Below are positions 7,214 through 16,258 of a stretch of DNA of 64,000 nt, piece after piece; position 1 is the stretch's first letter, and every line of letters starts with the position of its first letter. A model generated the notes under the pieces. That model was not told where the DNA came from. It did no database searches and worked only from the letters and a program-made list of their open reading frames with translations. This stretch comes from Micromonospora narathiwatensis (GTDB taxonomy: Bacteria > Actinomycetota > Actinomycetes > Mycobacteriales > Micromonosporaceae): contig NZ_LT594324.1 in NCBI RefSeq assembly GCF_900089605.1, positions 248,001-312,000 of the forward strand. Reading direction: 5' to 3'. Both the position numbers and the translations under genes were made by a program.

Positions 7214-9360
7214 GCGTCGTCCGACTCGCCGTGTTCGAGCTGCGCCGGATGACCCGGGGCCGGCTGCCGCGCGCCGCGCTCGCCGTCCTCACCGTCATCC
7301 CGCTGCTCTACGGCGCCCTCTACCTCTACGCCTTCTGGGACCCGTACGGCAACCTCGACCGGATCCCGGTCGCCCTGGTCAACGCCGACCGGCAGGCGAT
7401 GGCCGCCGACGGCAGCGAGGTGCACGCCGGGCGGGACCTCACCGAGGAGCTGCTGGACCGGAAGGTCTTCGGCTGGACGGTGACCGACCAGACCGACGCC
7501 ACCGAGGGGCTGCGTGACGGCCGCTACCACCTGGTGTTCGCCATCCCGGCGGACTTCTCCGCCACCCTGGCCGTCGGCCCCGACCCGGACCAGCCGGCCC
7601 GCCGGGGCGAGCTGAAGCTGGTCAACGACGACGCCACCAACTACCTCTCCGGGCTGCTCGCCCGATCCGCGTTCAGCGAGATCCGGGCCGCCGCCGCGGA
7701 GAGTGCCGCCGCGTCGTACTTCGACCGGATGCTGATCGGCTTCACCGACGCCAAGGCCGAGACGGGCCGGGCCGCCGACGGGGCCGGGCAGCTCCACGAC
7801 GGGCTCGGCGCCTCGCAGCAGGGCGCCGGGCAGCTCGCCGACGGGCTGGGCAGCGCCGAGCACGGCGCCGGGCAGCTCGCCGGCGGCCTCGACCAGTCCG
7901 TGCGGGGCGCCGAGAAGCTGGCCGGCGGCCTCGACCAGCTCTACACCGGCGCGGCCCAGCTCGCCGACGGCACCAACCGGGCGGCCACCGAGACCCGGGC
8001 CGCCGCGGCCCAGGTGGACGCCGCCGCCGGCCGGTACGAGCCGCTGCTGCGCAAGAACGCTGCCGACATCCAGCGCGCCGCCACCCTGGTCGCCGAGCGC
8101 GCACAGGCGCTCGCCGACGGGCTCGACGCGCTGCCGGCGAAGGCGGACGAGGTGGTGACCCGGGCGGAGCAGGCCCGCGACCGCCTCGACGCGGTGGTGA
8201 AGGCACACCCCGAGCTGGCCGACGACCCGGATCTCGTCGCCGCCCGGCAGGCCGCCGACCGGGCGGTCACCGCCGCCCGGGCCATGGTGTCCACGCTCGA
8301 CCGGACCGACCTGGCCGCGCTGAGGAAGCAGCTGACCGAGGTCGCACGGACCGCCGGCGAGGTCGCCACCGCCGCGCCGCGGCTGGGCGACGACGTCGCC
8401 GCCGCCCGAGCCAAGGTCGACCAGCTCGCCGCCGGGCTCACCACGCTCGCCGACGGCAGCGCCAGGCTCCGCGACGGGCTCGGCGACGCCACCGAGGGCG
8501 CCGACCAACTCCGCGGCGGGCTGTACCGGCTCGCCACCGGCGCCCGCCAGCTCGACGGCGGGCTGGCCCAGCTCAGCTCCGGCGGGGCACGGCTTGTCGA
8601 CGGACTGACCAGGCTCGAGAGCGGTGCCGGCGAGCTGGCCGACGGCCTCGCCGCCGGGGAGCGGAAGCTGCCCGGGTACCACGACGCGGCGAGCCGCTCC
8701 GGCGTCCTCGGCGACCCGGTCGACCTGATCCGCACCGCGCACCACCTGGCCGGCTCGTACGGGGTGGGCTTCGCCCCGTACTTCCTGGCCCTCGCCCTCT
8801 GGGTCGGCGCGATGATCACGTACATGCTGCTGCGGCCGGTCAACCGGCGGCACGTGATGTCCGGCGCGCCCGGCTGGCGGGTCGTGCTCGCCGGCTGGCT
8901 GCCCGCCGCGGCGATCGGCCTGGCCCAGGCCGGGGTGCTGTTCACCGTGGTCACCCTGGTGCTCGGCCTCGACCCACGGCACGGGCCCGCGACGCTGGGC
9001 CTGCTCGCGCTGACCTCGCTGGCGTTCACCGCGATCATGCAGCTGCTCGGCGTGGCGCTCGGCCCCGCCGGCCGGCTCGCCGCGCTCGCCCTGCTGATGC
9101 TCCAGCTCACCTCCTCCGGCGGCACCTACCCGGTGCAGACCTCGCCCGGCTTCTTCCAGGCGATCCACCCCTGGCTGCCGATGACGTACGTGGTGGCCGG
9201 CCTGCGGCACACCATCAACGGCGGCCCGGCCGGGCCGGTGCTCACCGGGGCGCTGGTGCTGGTCGCCTTCGGGGCGGGCGCGGTGCTGCTCGCCATCGGC
9301 GCGGCGCGCCGGTCCCGCCGGCTCACCCCGGCCAAACTGCACCCCGAACTCGCCATGTGA
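7210..9360 (+). CDS. YhgE/Pip-family membrane protein (ABC-2-like permease)
   Basis: The protein has 716 residues. One N-terminal membrane helix (VLTVIPLLYGALYLYAFWDP) is followed by a large extracytoplasmic region of ~450 residues, then about five helices from residue ~520 onward. The extracytoplasmic part contains GAGQLADGL-like repeats (residues ~190-260 and again ~410-480), the periodic coiled stalk typical of YhgE/Pip (phage infection protein) homologues. The family includes the ESX/T7SS accessory EsaA and putative exporters. The start GTG 7210 overlaps the preceding ATPase. The two proteins probably form one complex, although the ATPase is degenerate. Confidence 0.88.
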   Translation: MSVVRLAVFELRRMTRGRLPRAALAVLTVIPLLYGALYLYAFWDPYGNLDRIPVALVNADRQAMAADGSEVHAGRDLTEELLDRKVFGWTVTDQTDATEGLRDGRYHLVFAIPADFSATLAVGPDPDQPARRGELKLVNDDATNYLSGLLARSAFSEIRAAAAESAAASYFDRMLIGFTDAKAETGRAADGAGQLHDGLGASQQGAGQLADGLGSAEHGAGQLAGGLDQSVRGAEKLAGGLDQLYTGAAQLADGTNRAATETRAAAAQVDAAAGRYEPLLRKNAADIQRAATLVAERAQALADGLDALPAKADEVVTRAEQARDRLDAVVKAHPELADDPDLVAARQAADRAVTAARAMVSTLDRTDLAALRKQLTEVARTAGEVATAAPRLGDDVAAARAKVDQLAAGLTTLADGSARLRDGLGDATEGADQLRGGLYRLATGARQLDGGLAQLSSGGARLVDGLTRLESGAGELADGLAAGERKLPGYHDAASRSGVLGDPVDLIRTAHHLAGSYGVGFAPYFLALALWVGAMITYMLLRPVNRRHVMSGAPGWRVVLAGWLPAAAIGLAQAGVLFTVVTLVLGLDPRHGPATLGLLALTSLAFTAIMQLLGVALGPAGRLAALALLMLQLTSSGGTYPVQTSPGFFQAIHPWLPMTYVVAGLRHTINGGPAGPVLTGALVLVAFGAGAVLLAIGAARRSRRLTPAKLHPELAM

Positions 9361-9425
9361 GGATGCTCATGGGTGTGTCGGGTCGCCCCGGCGGCCGGTA
9401 CCCGACGGGTCGACGGGGAGGGCGA

Positions 9426-10019
9426 GTGACGGACGGACGAACACGACGGCGGGAGGACACCCGGCAGCGGCTCTTCGTGGCGGCGGTCGAGCTGATCGCC
9501 GAGCGGGGCTTCTCCGCCACCACCGTCGACGACATCGCCGCCCGGGCCGGGGTGGCGAAGGGGACCGTCTACTACAACTTCGAGTCCAAGACGGTCCTCT
9601 TCGAGGAGCTGCTGCGGCACGGCATCGGCCTGCTCACCGCCGACTTCCGGGCCGCGGTCGCCGGGCTGCCGCCCCGCGCGGCGCTCGCCGCGCTGGTCCG
9701 GGCCGAGCTGGAGTACATCCGCCGCTACCGGGCGTTCGCCCAGCTCCTGCTCTCCGAGATGTGGCGGACCAACCGGGAGTGGCAGCAGACCCTGCGGCTG
9801 CTGCGCGGCGAGGCGATCGAGGTGATCGCGGAGACCGTACGGGCCGGCGTGGCCAGCGGCGACCTCCCCGCCGACCTGGACGTGCCCACGGCCAGCTCGG
9901 CGCTGTTCGGGGTGGGCCTGGTGGTGGCCGTGGACTGGCTGGTCTTCCAGCCGGACCGGCCGATCGAGGACGTGCAGGAGGCGCTGCTCGGCATCGTCCG
10001 CCGGGTCGCCCAGGCGTGA
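9426..10019 (+). CDS. TetR/AcrR-family repressor
   Basis: The protein has 197 residues. The N-terminal HTH is clear: RQRLFVAAVELIAERGF, then TTVDDIAARAGVAKGTVYYNF. The C-terminal ~130 residues form the helical ligand domain. GTG 9426 is chosen because GGGGAGGG precedes it; the frame can be extended to GTG 9357, overlapping the permease stop, but that part is low-complexity. It is the third gene of the operon headed by the ACTGAC-CA-GTCAGT operator, so autoregulation of the ABC/YhgE pair is the simplest model. The inducer is unknown. Confidence 0.9.
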   Translation: MTDGRTRRREDTRQRLFVAAVELIAERGFSATTVDDIAARAGVAKGTVYYNFESKTVLFEELLRHGIGLLTADFRAAVAGLPPRAALAALVRAELEYIRRYRAFAQLLLSEMWRTNREWQQTLRLLRGEAIEVIAETVRAGVASGDLPADLDVPTASSALFGVGLVVAVDWLVFQPDRPIEDVQEALLGIVRRVAQA

Positions 10020-10108
10020 ACCGCGCGTAAATGGTTTGAGCCGACGCGGCCGGAGCGGAAGGCTGGAGGCACCGCCCCCCATGCCGACCCGAGTCCGGAG
10101 GACTGTCC

Positions 10109-13100
10109 ATGCGCCTGCTCCGAGACCTCTGGGCCACCGCACCGCGTCGGATGGCGGTCGTCGGACTGTTCATCCTGCTCGGCGCCGGTGGTCAGGCGGC
10201 CGCCTCCGCGCTGGCCGGGCCGGTGCTGGTGCACCGCTCGGGCGGCTGGTTCACCGCCCTGGCCGCGGCGCTGGTCGCCGTCGTGGTCAGCGACCTGCTC
10301 ATCGGGCTGCTGATGGCCGGCCTCACCGCCGACTGGTCCGCCGACGTACGCCGCCGGCTGTGCCGGGTGGCGCTCGGGCAGGACCTGCCCACCCTGGAGA
10401 CCACCCCGGTCGGCGAGCTGCTCGACCGGATCGACAACGACGTCTACCAGGTCGCCGCCGAGATGCGGAACACCGGCGTACGCCTGGTCCAGGGGCTCGC
10501 CGTCTGCGTGCTCGCCACGGTCAGCGCCCTGTTCGTCTGGTGGCCGGCCGGGGTCGGGATGATCCTGCTGATCGCCCTGCTCGGCGTGGTGCTGCGCAAG
10601 CCCACCGCCCGGATCGCCCCGGCCCGGATGGCCGAGGAGGAGGCCTGGTCCGACCTGGCCGCGGTGATGGAGGAGGCGGTGCACGGCCAGGACGACGTGC
10701 GGACCAGCCTGGCCCGGCCGTACGTGCTGCGGCTGTACGCCCGCCGCGCCGCCGAGGTGATCGCCCGGGGCGGCCGGGTGTTCCGGATGTCCGCCAAGGT
10801 CACCGCCCTCGCCGCCGGCGGGATCCGGGTCGGCATCGCCGCCGTGGTCCTCGCCGGGGCCTGGGCGCTCACCACCGGCCGGGTCGACGGCGCCCGGCTC
10901 ACCGCGATCTGGCTGCTCGCCCTCGCCTTCGGCGCGACCGTCGAGCACATCGCCCGCTGGGTGCCGCACCTGCAGTACGCGCTCGGCGCCTGGGCCCGGG
11001 TGCAACTGCTCTCCGACGCCGGGCAGGAACCCGCCGGCGGGGTCGCCCCGGACGACGGGGACCTGACCGTACGCGGGCTCACCTTCCGCTACCCGGCCGC
11101 CGGGGACGACCGTGGCCCGGCGCTGCGCGACGTCCGGCTCACCTTCGCCCGCGGCCGGTCGTACGCGCTGGTCGGGCGGACCGGGTCGGGCAAGTCGACC
11201 CTGGCCAAGGTGCTCACCCGGGCCGTGGACGTGCCGCGCGGCACGGTCTTCCTCGGCGACACCGACCTGGTCGACCTGGACGTCGAGGCGCTGCGCCGGT
11301 GGGTCGCGGTGGTTCCCCAGCGCACCGAGATCCTCGCCGGCACCCTGGCCGAGAACGTCGCGCTCTTCGACCCCGCCCTGCTCGACGACGCCACCCGGGC
11401 GTTGGCGGAGCTGGGCCTGGCCGGCTGGATCGCCGAGCTGCCCGACGGGGTGCACACGAAGCTGGGCGAGGGCGGGCAGGCGCTCTCCGCCGGGCAGGAA
11501 CAGCTCGTGGCGTTCGCCCGGATCCTGGTCCGGGACCCGCACGTGGTGATCCTCGACGAGGCCACCGCCCGGCTCGACCCGGTCACCGAGACCCGGGTAC
11601 GCCAGGCCACCGAACGCCTGCTCGCCGACCGGATCGGCATCGTCATCGCGCACCGGCTCTCCTCGGTGCGCCGCTGCGACGAGGTGGTGGTGATGGCCGA
11701 CGGGGCGGTGCTGGAGGCCGGCCCGCTGCGCGAGTCGGCCCGCTTCGCCGAACTGCTCGCCACCAGCCACGCCAGCGCGTACGCCGGTGCCGGAGGCCGG
11801 CGCGGCGGGGTCGAGCTGCTGGACGGACCGGGCGACGCGTGGCCCGACGGGCCGGCGGAGCCGGCCGAGTCGGCCACCGTTCCGCGTCAGGCCGCGGTGC
11901 CGCGGACCGACCCGCCGCCGGTGCCCGCCGCGCCGCCCGCGCGGACCCTGCGGGAGATCCTCCGGCTGGGCACCAACGATCCACGGTACGGCCTGATCTC
12001 CGTCGGCTTCTTCATCGTGCTGACCCTGCTCGGGCTGGACGGCTCGGTGCTGCCGTGGCTCTGGGCCGAGGTGGTCGGCGGGGGCGACCCGTGGCTGCCG
12101 GCGCTCGGCATCGTCGCCGCGCTGCTGGTCGTGCTGCCGCTGCCGTACCTGACCAACCTGTGGTTCCCGCAGTGGTGGATCCGGCAGATGCTGCGGATCA
12201 GCCTGCGGCTGGTGCACGGGCAGACCGGGGCACGGCGGGTCAGCAGGCACACTCCCGCCGAGGTGGTGGCCCAGGGCGGCGACACCGAACGGGTGGTGCA
12301 GCTCGCCGACAACCTGATGGACCAGTTCATCTCGCTGGCGATTCTGCTCACCATGACCCTGGTGACCGGCAGCTTCGTACCGGCGCTGTTCTTCCTCGGC
12401 ACCATGGTGGTCTCCGGGCTGGCGGCCACGCTGTTCGCGCCCCGGCTGGAACGCACCGCCCGTGGCACCGTCAAGGCCCGGGCCGCGTTCGCCACCGCGC
12501 TGGTCTCCTCGCTCTCCGCCGCCCGTACGGTGAAACTCGCCGGCGCCACCCGGCCGGTGCTGGACCATCTCGCGGCGCTGGACACCGTCCGCAGCGACCG
12601 GCAGCGGCGGGAGATCGCCATGCAGGTGTGGGCGCGGTCCACCCCGTCGATCGCCAGCGGGCTGCTGCCGATCGGGGCGTGGGCGCTCTACCTGGCCGGC
12701 GGGCTCTCCGCCGGGGCGACCCTGGTGGCGGTCTCCACGCTCGGCGCGGCCCGTTGGTTCGCGTGGACCACCGCGGCGCTGGTCTCCCAGTACCCGTCGG
12801 CGCGGGTGTGGACCCGGCGGACCGTGGCGATGACCGGGGTGGCCACGTACTCGGCGGAGGTGTCCGAGGTGGACCTGGCCACGGGCCGGGCCCCGGCGCC
12901 CGAGGCACCGGCCCGGCACCCGCTGCGCCGGCTGGAGCTGGCCGGGTTCGGCGCGCTGCACTCCGACGGCATTCACGCGGTCCGGGACGTCGACCTCACC
13001 GTCGAACGGGGACAGCTCGTGCTCGTGGTCGGGCCGGTCGGCTCGGGAAAGTCGTCGCTGCTGCGTGCCCTCGCCGGGATCGTCCACCACACCGGCACGT

Positions 13101-13606
13101 TGCGCTGGAACGGCGAGCCGGTCACCGAGCCGGAGCTGTTCCTCCGCCCCAACCAGGTCGGGTACGTCGGCCAGCTGCCCCGGGTGCTCTCCGGCACGGT
13201 GGCCGACAACATCGCGCTCGGGCACCAGGTGGACGCCGCCGGCGCGGTGTCGACCGCCCAGCTCGACCATGATCTGGCCGCCGCGGGCGGCGGGCTCGGG
13301 CTGCTCATCGGGCACAAGGGCACCCGGCTCTCCGGCGGCCAGCTCCAGCGGCTGGCGCTGGCCCGGGCGCTGGCGCCGCGTACCGAGCTGCTGGTCGCCG
13401 ACGACGTGTCGTCCGCGCTGGACGTCACCACCGAGTTGGCGCTCTGGGCGGCGCTGCGCGAGCACGGGGTGACGGTGGTCGGGTCGACCTCCAAACGGGC
13501 CGCGCTGGTCCGGGCGGACCACGTGGTGGTGCTGGTCGACGGGGCGGTGATGGCGCAGGGGCCGTGGCGTGACCTGGAGGCCCACTGGGGCCACCTGGCC
13601 GGCTGA
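10109..13606 (+). CDS. Full-length ABC exporter (two TMD-NBD halves in one chain), one ATP site degenerate
   Basis: The protein has 1165 residues: TMD1 ~1-300, NBD1 ~305-560, linker ~565-615 (Pro/Ala-rich), TMD2 ~620-900, NBD2 ~940-1165. NBD1 has Walker A GRTGSGKST (356-364), signature LSAGQ (459-463), Walker B ending LDE (E484) and switch His515. NBD2 has Walker A GPVGSGKSS (975-983) and intact LSGGQ (1074-1078), but Walker B ends ADD (Asp1099 for Glu), and GSTSKR stands where the switch His should be. Site NBD1 Walker/NBD2 signature is therefore canonical and the other degenerate, as in heterodimeric exporters. GGAGGACT precedes ATG 10109. The substrate is unknown (lipid, peptide or drug). 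Confidence 0.9.
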   Translation: MRLLRDLWATAPRRMAVVGLFILLGAGGQAAASALAGPVLVHRSGGWFTALAAALVAVVVSDLLIGLLMAGLTADWSADVRRRLCRVALGQDLPTLETTPVGELLDRIDNDVYQVAAEMRNTGVRLVQGLAVCVLATVSALFVWWPAGVGMILLIALLGVVLRKPTARIAPARMAEEEAWSDLAAVMEEAVHGQDDVRTSLARPYVLRLYARRAAEVIARGGRVFRMSAKVTALAAGGIRVGIAAVVLAGAWALTTGRVDGARLTAIWLLALAFGATVEHIARWVPHLQYALGAWARVQLLSDAGQEPAGGVAPDDGDLTVRGLTFRYPAAGDDRGPALRDVRLTFARGRSYALVGRTGSGKSTLAKVLTRAVDVPRGTVFLGDTDLVDLDVEALRRWVAVVPQRTEILAGTLAENVALFDPALLDDATRALAELGLAGWIAELPDGVHTKLGEGGQALSAGQEQLVAFARILVRDPHVVILDEATARLDPVTETRVRQATERLLADRIGIVIAHRLSSVRRCDEVVVMADGAVLEAGPLRESARFAELLATSHASAYAGAGGRRGGVELLDGPGDAWPDGPAEPAESATVPRQAAVPRTDPPPVPAAPPARTLREILRLGTNDPRYGLISVGFFIVLTLLGLDGSVLPWLWAEVVGGGDPWLPALGIVAALLVVLPLPYLTNLWFPQWWIRQMLRISLRLVHGQTGARRVSRHTPAEVVAQGGDTERVVQLADNLMDQFISLAILLTMTLVTGSFVPALFFLGTMVVSGLAATLFAPRLERTARGTVKARAAFATALVSSLSAARTVKLAGATRPVLDHLAALDTVRSDRQRREIAMQVWARSTPSIASGLLPIGAWALYLAGGLSAGATLVAVSTLGAARWFAWTTAALVSQYPSARVWTRRTVAMTGVATYSAEVSEVDLATGRAPAPEAPARHPLRRLELAGFGALHSDGIHAVRDVDLTVERGQLVLVVGPVGSGKSSLLRALAGIVHHTGTLRWNGEPVTEPELFLRPNQVGYVGQLPRVLSGTVADNIALGHQVDAAGAVSTAQLDHDLAAAGGGLGLLIGHKGTRLSGGQLQRLALARALAPRTELLVADDVSSALDVTTELALWAALREHGVTVVGSTSKRAALVRADHVVVLVDGAVMAQGPWRDLEAHWGHLAG

Positions 13607-13643
13607 CCGGGCCCGCCCGCCCGCCGCACCTGCCCGCCCGCCG

Positions 13644-13680
13644 CGCCCGCCCTGCCGCAGGCGGCCGAAGCGGGCGGGCG
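13644..13680. terminator. GC hairpin between convergent ABC exporter and ene-reductase genes
   Basis: CGCCCGCC (13644-13651) pairs with GGCGGGCG (13673-13680) around a loop that contains a further short CTGC/GCAG stem. It lies in the 82-bp convergent gap. Confidence 0.5.
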
Positions 13681-13688
13681 AGCCGGGG

Positions 13689-14756
13689 TCAGAAGGCGCG
13701 GGTGTACTGGTTGGGCCAGTCGGGGGTGGCGCCGAGCTTGGCGGCGGCGCGGCGCGGCCAGTACGGGTCGCGCAGCAGCTCCCGGCCGAGCAGCACCACG
13801 TCGGCCTCGCCGCCGGCGACGATCTGCTCGGCCTGCTCCGGCTCGACGATCAGGCCGACCGCACCGGTCGGCACGCCCGCCTCGCGGCGGATCCGCGCGG
13901 CCAGCGGCACCTGGTAGCCGGGGCCGACCGGGATGCTCGCCCCGGCCGAGGCGCCGCCGGAGGACGCGTCCACCAGGTCCACGCCGGCGGCGGCCAGCTC
14001 ACCGGCGAGCACCACGCTGTCCTCGACGGTCCAGCCGCCCTCCACCCAGTCGGTGGCGGAGATCCGGGTGAGCACCGGCACCGCCTCGCCGACGGTGGCG
14101 CGGACCGCCCGGGCCACCTCCAGGGCGAGCCGCATCCGGCCGGTCCGGTCGCCGCCGTACGCGTCAGTGCGGTGGTTGGTCAGCGGGGAGAGGAACTCGT
14201 GCAGCAGGTAGCCGTGCGCGGCGTGGATCTCGACCGCGTGGAAGCCGGCGTCCAGCGCCCGCCCGGCGGCGAGGGCGAACGCCTCGACCACTGCGGCGAT
14301 CCCGGCCCCGTCGAGCGCGGCCGGCCGGCGGTGGTCGGGCAGGAACGGCTCGCCGCCGGGGCCGACCGGCGTCCAGCCGCCCTCGGCGTCCGGCACGCCG
14401 CCCCGGTGCCCGGCCCACGGCCGGTACGTCGACGCCTTGAACCCGGCGTGCGCGAGCTGCACGGCCGGCACCGCACCCTGGGCGGCGACGAACGCGGTGA
14501 TCGGCCGCCAGGCGTCGACGTGCGCGCCCGACCAGAGTCCGACGTCCTGTGGGCTGATCCGGCCCTCGGGGACCACCGCGGTGGCCTCGGTGAGGATCAG
14601 CCCGGCCCCGCCGACCGCGCGGGAGCCGAGGTGGACCCGGTGCCAGTCGGTGGGCAGGCCGTCCGGGCCGGCGCTGTACTGGCACATCGGCGCCAGGGCG
14701 ACCCGGTTGGGCAGGGTGACGCCGCGCAGGGTGAGCGGAGTGAACAGGGCAGACAT
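13689..14756 (-). CDS. NADH:flavin oxidoreductase, Old Yellow Enzyme family (YqjM-like ene-reductase)
   Basis: The protein has 355 residues. The N-terminus reads LFTPLTLRGVTLPNRVALAP followed by MCQYSA. Cys25 matches the redox-tuning Cys of the thermophilic-like (YqjM) OYE class. HAAHGYLLHEFLSP carries the FMN-proximal His and the family signature, and DLVDASSGG lies in the barrel. These cytosolic FMN enzymes reduce activated C=C bonds with NAD(P)H; the physiological substrate is usually unknown. GGAGGATC precedes ATG 14756. The gene lies 59 bases downstream of the DAACS transporter with an intervening hairpin, so it may be part of that operon at reduced level. Confidence 0.93.
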   Translation of the reverse strand: MSALFTPLTLRGVTLPNRVALAPMCQYSAGPDGLPTDWHRVHLGSRAVGGAGLILTEATAVVPEGRISPQDVGLWSGAHVDAWRPITAFVAAQGAVPAVQLAHAGFKASTYRPWAGHRGGVPDAEGGWTPVGPGGEPFLPDHRRPAALDGAGIAAVVEAFALAAGRALDAGFHAVEIHAAHGYLLHEFLSPLTNHRTDAYGGDRTGRMRLALEVARAVRATVGEAVPVLTRISATDWVEGGWTVEDSVVLAGELAAAGVDLVDASSGGASAGASIPVGPGYQVPLAARIRREAGVPTGAVGLIVEPEQAEQIVAGGEADVVLLGRELLRDPYWPRRAAAKLGATPDWPNQYTRAF

Positions 14757-14776
14757 GTGGTGATCCTCCAACGAGG

Positions 14777-14804
14777 GAGGAGGGTCCTGGCCGGGGCCCT
14801 CCTC
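14777..14804. terminator. Hairpin between DAACS transporter and ene-reductase
   Basis: GAGGAGGG (14777-14784) and CCCTCCTC (14797-14804) form a stem with a 12-base loop. It may attenuate read-through from the transporter into the ene-reductase. Confidence 0.45.
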
Positions 14805-14815
14805 GTTCAGGGATG

Positions 14816-16120
14816 TCAGGCGGGGACCGGGGCGAGGGACTCCGTGGGGCGGTCGGCCTCGTCGGCGTCCACCAGGTCGCGGCGGCCGGCCGAGTCGTAC
14901 GCGGGCCGGTCGAGGGTGCCCTCGCGGGCGGCGACGATGGTCGGCACGAGCGCCTGGCCGGCCACGTTGGTGGCGGTGCGGATCATGTCGAGGATCGGGT
15001 CGATGGCCAGCAGCAGGCCGGCGCCGGCCAGCGGCAGGCCCAGCGTGCTCAGGGTCAGGGTGAGCATCACGATCGCCCCGGTCAGGCCGGCGGTGGCCGC
15101 CGAGCCGACCACCGACACGAAGGCGATCAGCAGGTAGTCGGTGACGCCCAGGTGCACCCCGAAGACCTGCGCCACGAAGATCGCGGCCAGGGCCGGGTAG
15201 ATCGCCGCGCAGCCGTCCATCTTCGTGGTGGCACCGAACGGCACCGCGAACGAGGCGTACTCGCGGGGCACGCCGAGCCGCTCGACCGAGCGCTGGGTCA
15301 CCGGCATGGTGCCCACCGAGGAGCGGGAGACGAAGGCCAGCTCGATGGCGGGCCAGGCGCCGGCGAAGAAGCGCAGCGGGTTGAGTCGGCCGGCGGCCAC
15401 CAGCAGCAGCGGGTAGACCACGAAGAGCACGATCGCGCAGCCGACGTAGACGGCGGTGGTGAACCTGGCGAGCGGGGCCAGCAGGTCCCAGCCGTACGAG
15501 GCGACCGCGTTGCCGATCAGGCCCAGCGTGCCGATCGGGGCGAGCCGGATGACCCACCAGAGCGCCTTTTGCACGATGGCCAGCAGCGAGCGGTTGAGCG
15601 CCACGAACGGCTCGGCGGCCTCGCCGATGAGCAGGGCGGCGGCACCCACCACCAGGGCGAGGAAGACGATCTGGAGGACGTTGCCCTCGACGAACGCGCC
15701 GACCGGATTGGTCGGGACGATGCCGGTGAGGAAGTCGGTCCAGGAACCGGTCCGCTTCGGCTCGGTGGCGCCGGCCAGGTCGAGCGTGACGCCCTTGCCG
15801 GGGTCGGTGAGCAGGCCGAGGCCGATGCCGATGCCGACCGCGATCAGCGCGGTGATGCCGAACCAGAGCAGCGTCTTCAGCGCGAGCCGGGCGGCGTTGG
15901 CGACGCCGCGCAGGCTGACCACGCTGACCACGATGGCGGTGAAGACGAGCGGTGGCACGGCCAGCTTGAGGAGTTGGACGAAGAGGTGGCCGACGGTGTC
16001 GAGGGTGCTGGTCAGCCAGGCGAGGTCGGTGGCGCGGGCGAGGAAGCCGAGCGCCACGCCCAGCACCAGGCCGAGCAGGATCTGCACGGAGAAGGGAGTC
16101 TTGCGCAGGGCGGAAGCCAT
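14816..16120 (-). CDS. Dicarboxylate/amino acid:cation symporter (DAACS family), possibly a cystine importer
   Basis: The protein has 434 residues with about eight membrane segments and two re-entrant hairpins. The first hairpin carries SRSSVGTMPVT in place of the serine-rich loop, the helix 7 signature is TKMDGC (NMDGT in characterised relatives), and the helix 8 Asp/Arg region is DPILDMIRTATNVAG. DAACS members import glutamate, C4-dicarboxylates or cystine (TcyP). ATG 16120 is preferred over the upstream TTG. A 29-codon Cys-containing leader ORF ends 39 bases upstream, which argues for control by cysteine and hence cystine uptake. Direct substrate evidence is absent. Confidence 0.88.
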   Translation of the reverse strand: MASALRKTPFSVQILLGLVLGVALGFLARATDLAWLTSTLDTVGHLFVQLLKLAVPPLVFTAIVVSVVSLRGVANAARLALKTLLWFGITALIAVGIGIGLGLLTDPGKGVTLDLAGATEPKRTGSWTDFLTGIVPTNPVGAFVEGNVLQIVFLALVVGAAALLIGEAAEPFVALNRSLLAIVQKALWWVIRLAPIGTLGLIGNAVASYGWDLLAPLARFTTAVYVGCAIVLFVVYPLLLVAAGRLNPLRFFAGAWPAIELAFVSRSSVGTMPVTQRSVERLGVPREYASFAVPFGATTKMDGCAAIYPALAAIFVAQVFGVHLGVTDYLLIAFVSVVGSAATAGLTGAIVMLTLTLSTLGLPLAGAGLLLAIDPILDMIRTATNVAGQALVPTIVAAREGTLDRPAYDSAGRRDLVDADEADRPTESLAPVPA

Positions 16121-16159
16121 GAGGACGTCCAAGGTCTGGTGGAGGTGAACGGGGCAGCG

Positions 16160-16249
16160 TCAGGAGAGCGGCTGCGCCGGACAGATGCCGCTGGCCTGCC
16201 GTCGGAGGTCGACGTACAGGCGCACGGTGAGGTGCCAGACGTTGGTCAT
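16160..16249 (-). CDS. Candidate cysteine-type leader peptide (29 aa)
   Basis: A short ORF on the minus strand, ATG 16249 to TGA 16160-16162, encodes 29 residues with LYVDLRRQASGICPAQ in its second half. The pattern (R)xxHVDLxRxxSxxC(P) matches, from memory, the short peptides often annotated as putative leader peptides before sulfur and cysteine genes in actinobacteria. Cysteine-responsive attenuating uORFs are known in mycobacteria. A TAACGT -10-like box lies nine bases upstream, so the peptide may be translated from an almost leaderless mRNA. It ends 39 bases before the DAACS start. Ribosome stalling at the Cys codon (residue 23) could control the transporter. The coding call rests on motif and position only. 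Confidence 0.7.
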   Translation of the reverse strand: MTNVWHLTVRLYVDLRRQASGICPAQPLS

Positions 16250-16258
16250 CGACAGGTG

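Noticed and set aside
6520..9342. A 940-codon antisense frame opposite the ABC/YhgE genes, with repeats
   Set aside because: The repeats mirror the periodic coil of the YhgE protein. No domain or start signal is present.
9725..13594. A 1289-codon open frame on the minus strand opposite the ABC exporter
   Set aside because: It is the mirror of a real gene with intact ABC motifs. Its translation is low-complexity Arg/Gly/Pro/His-rich, as expected from the complementary strand of GC3-rich coding DNA.
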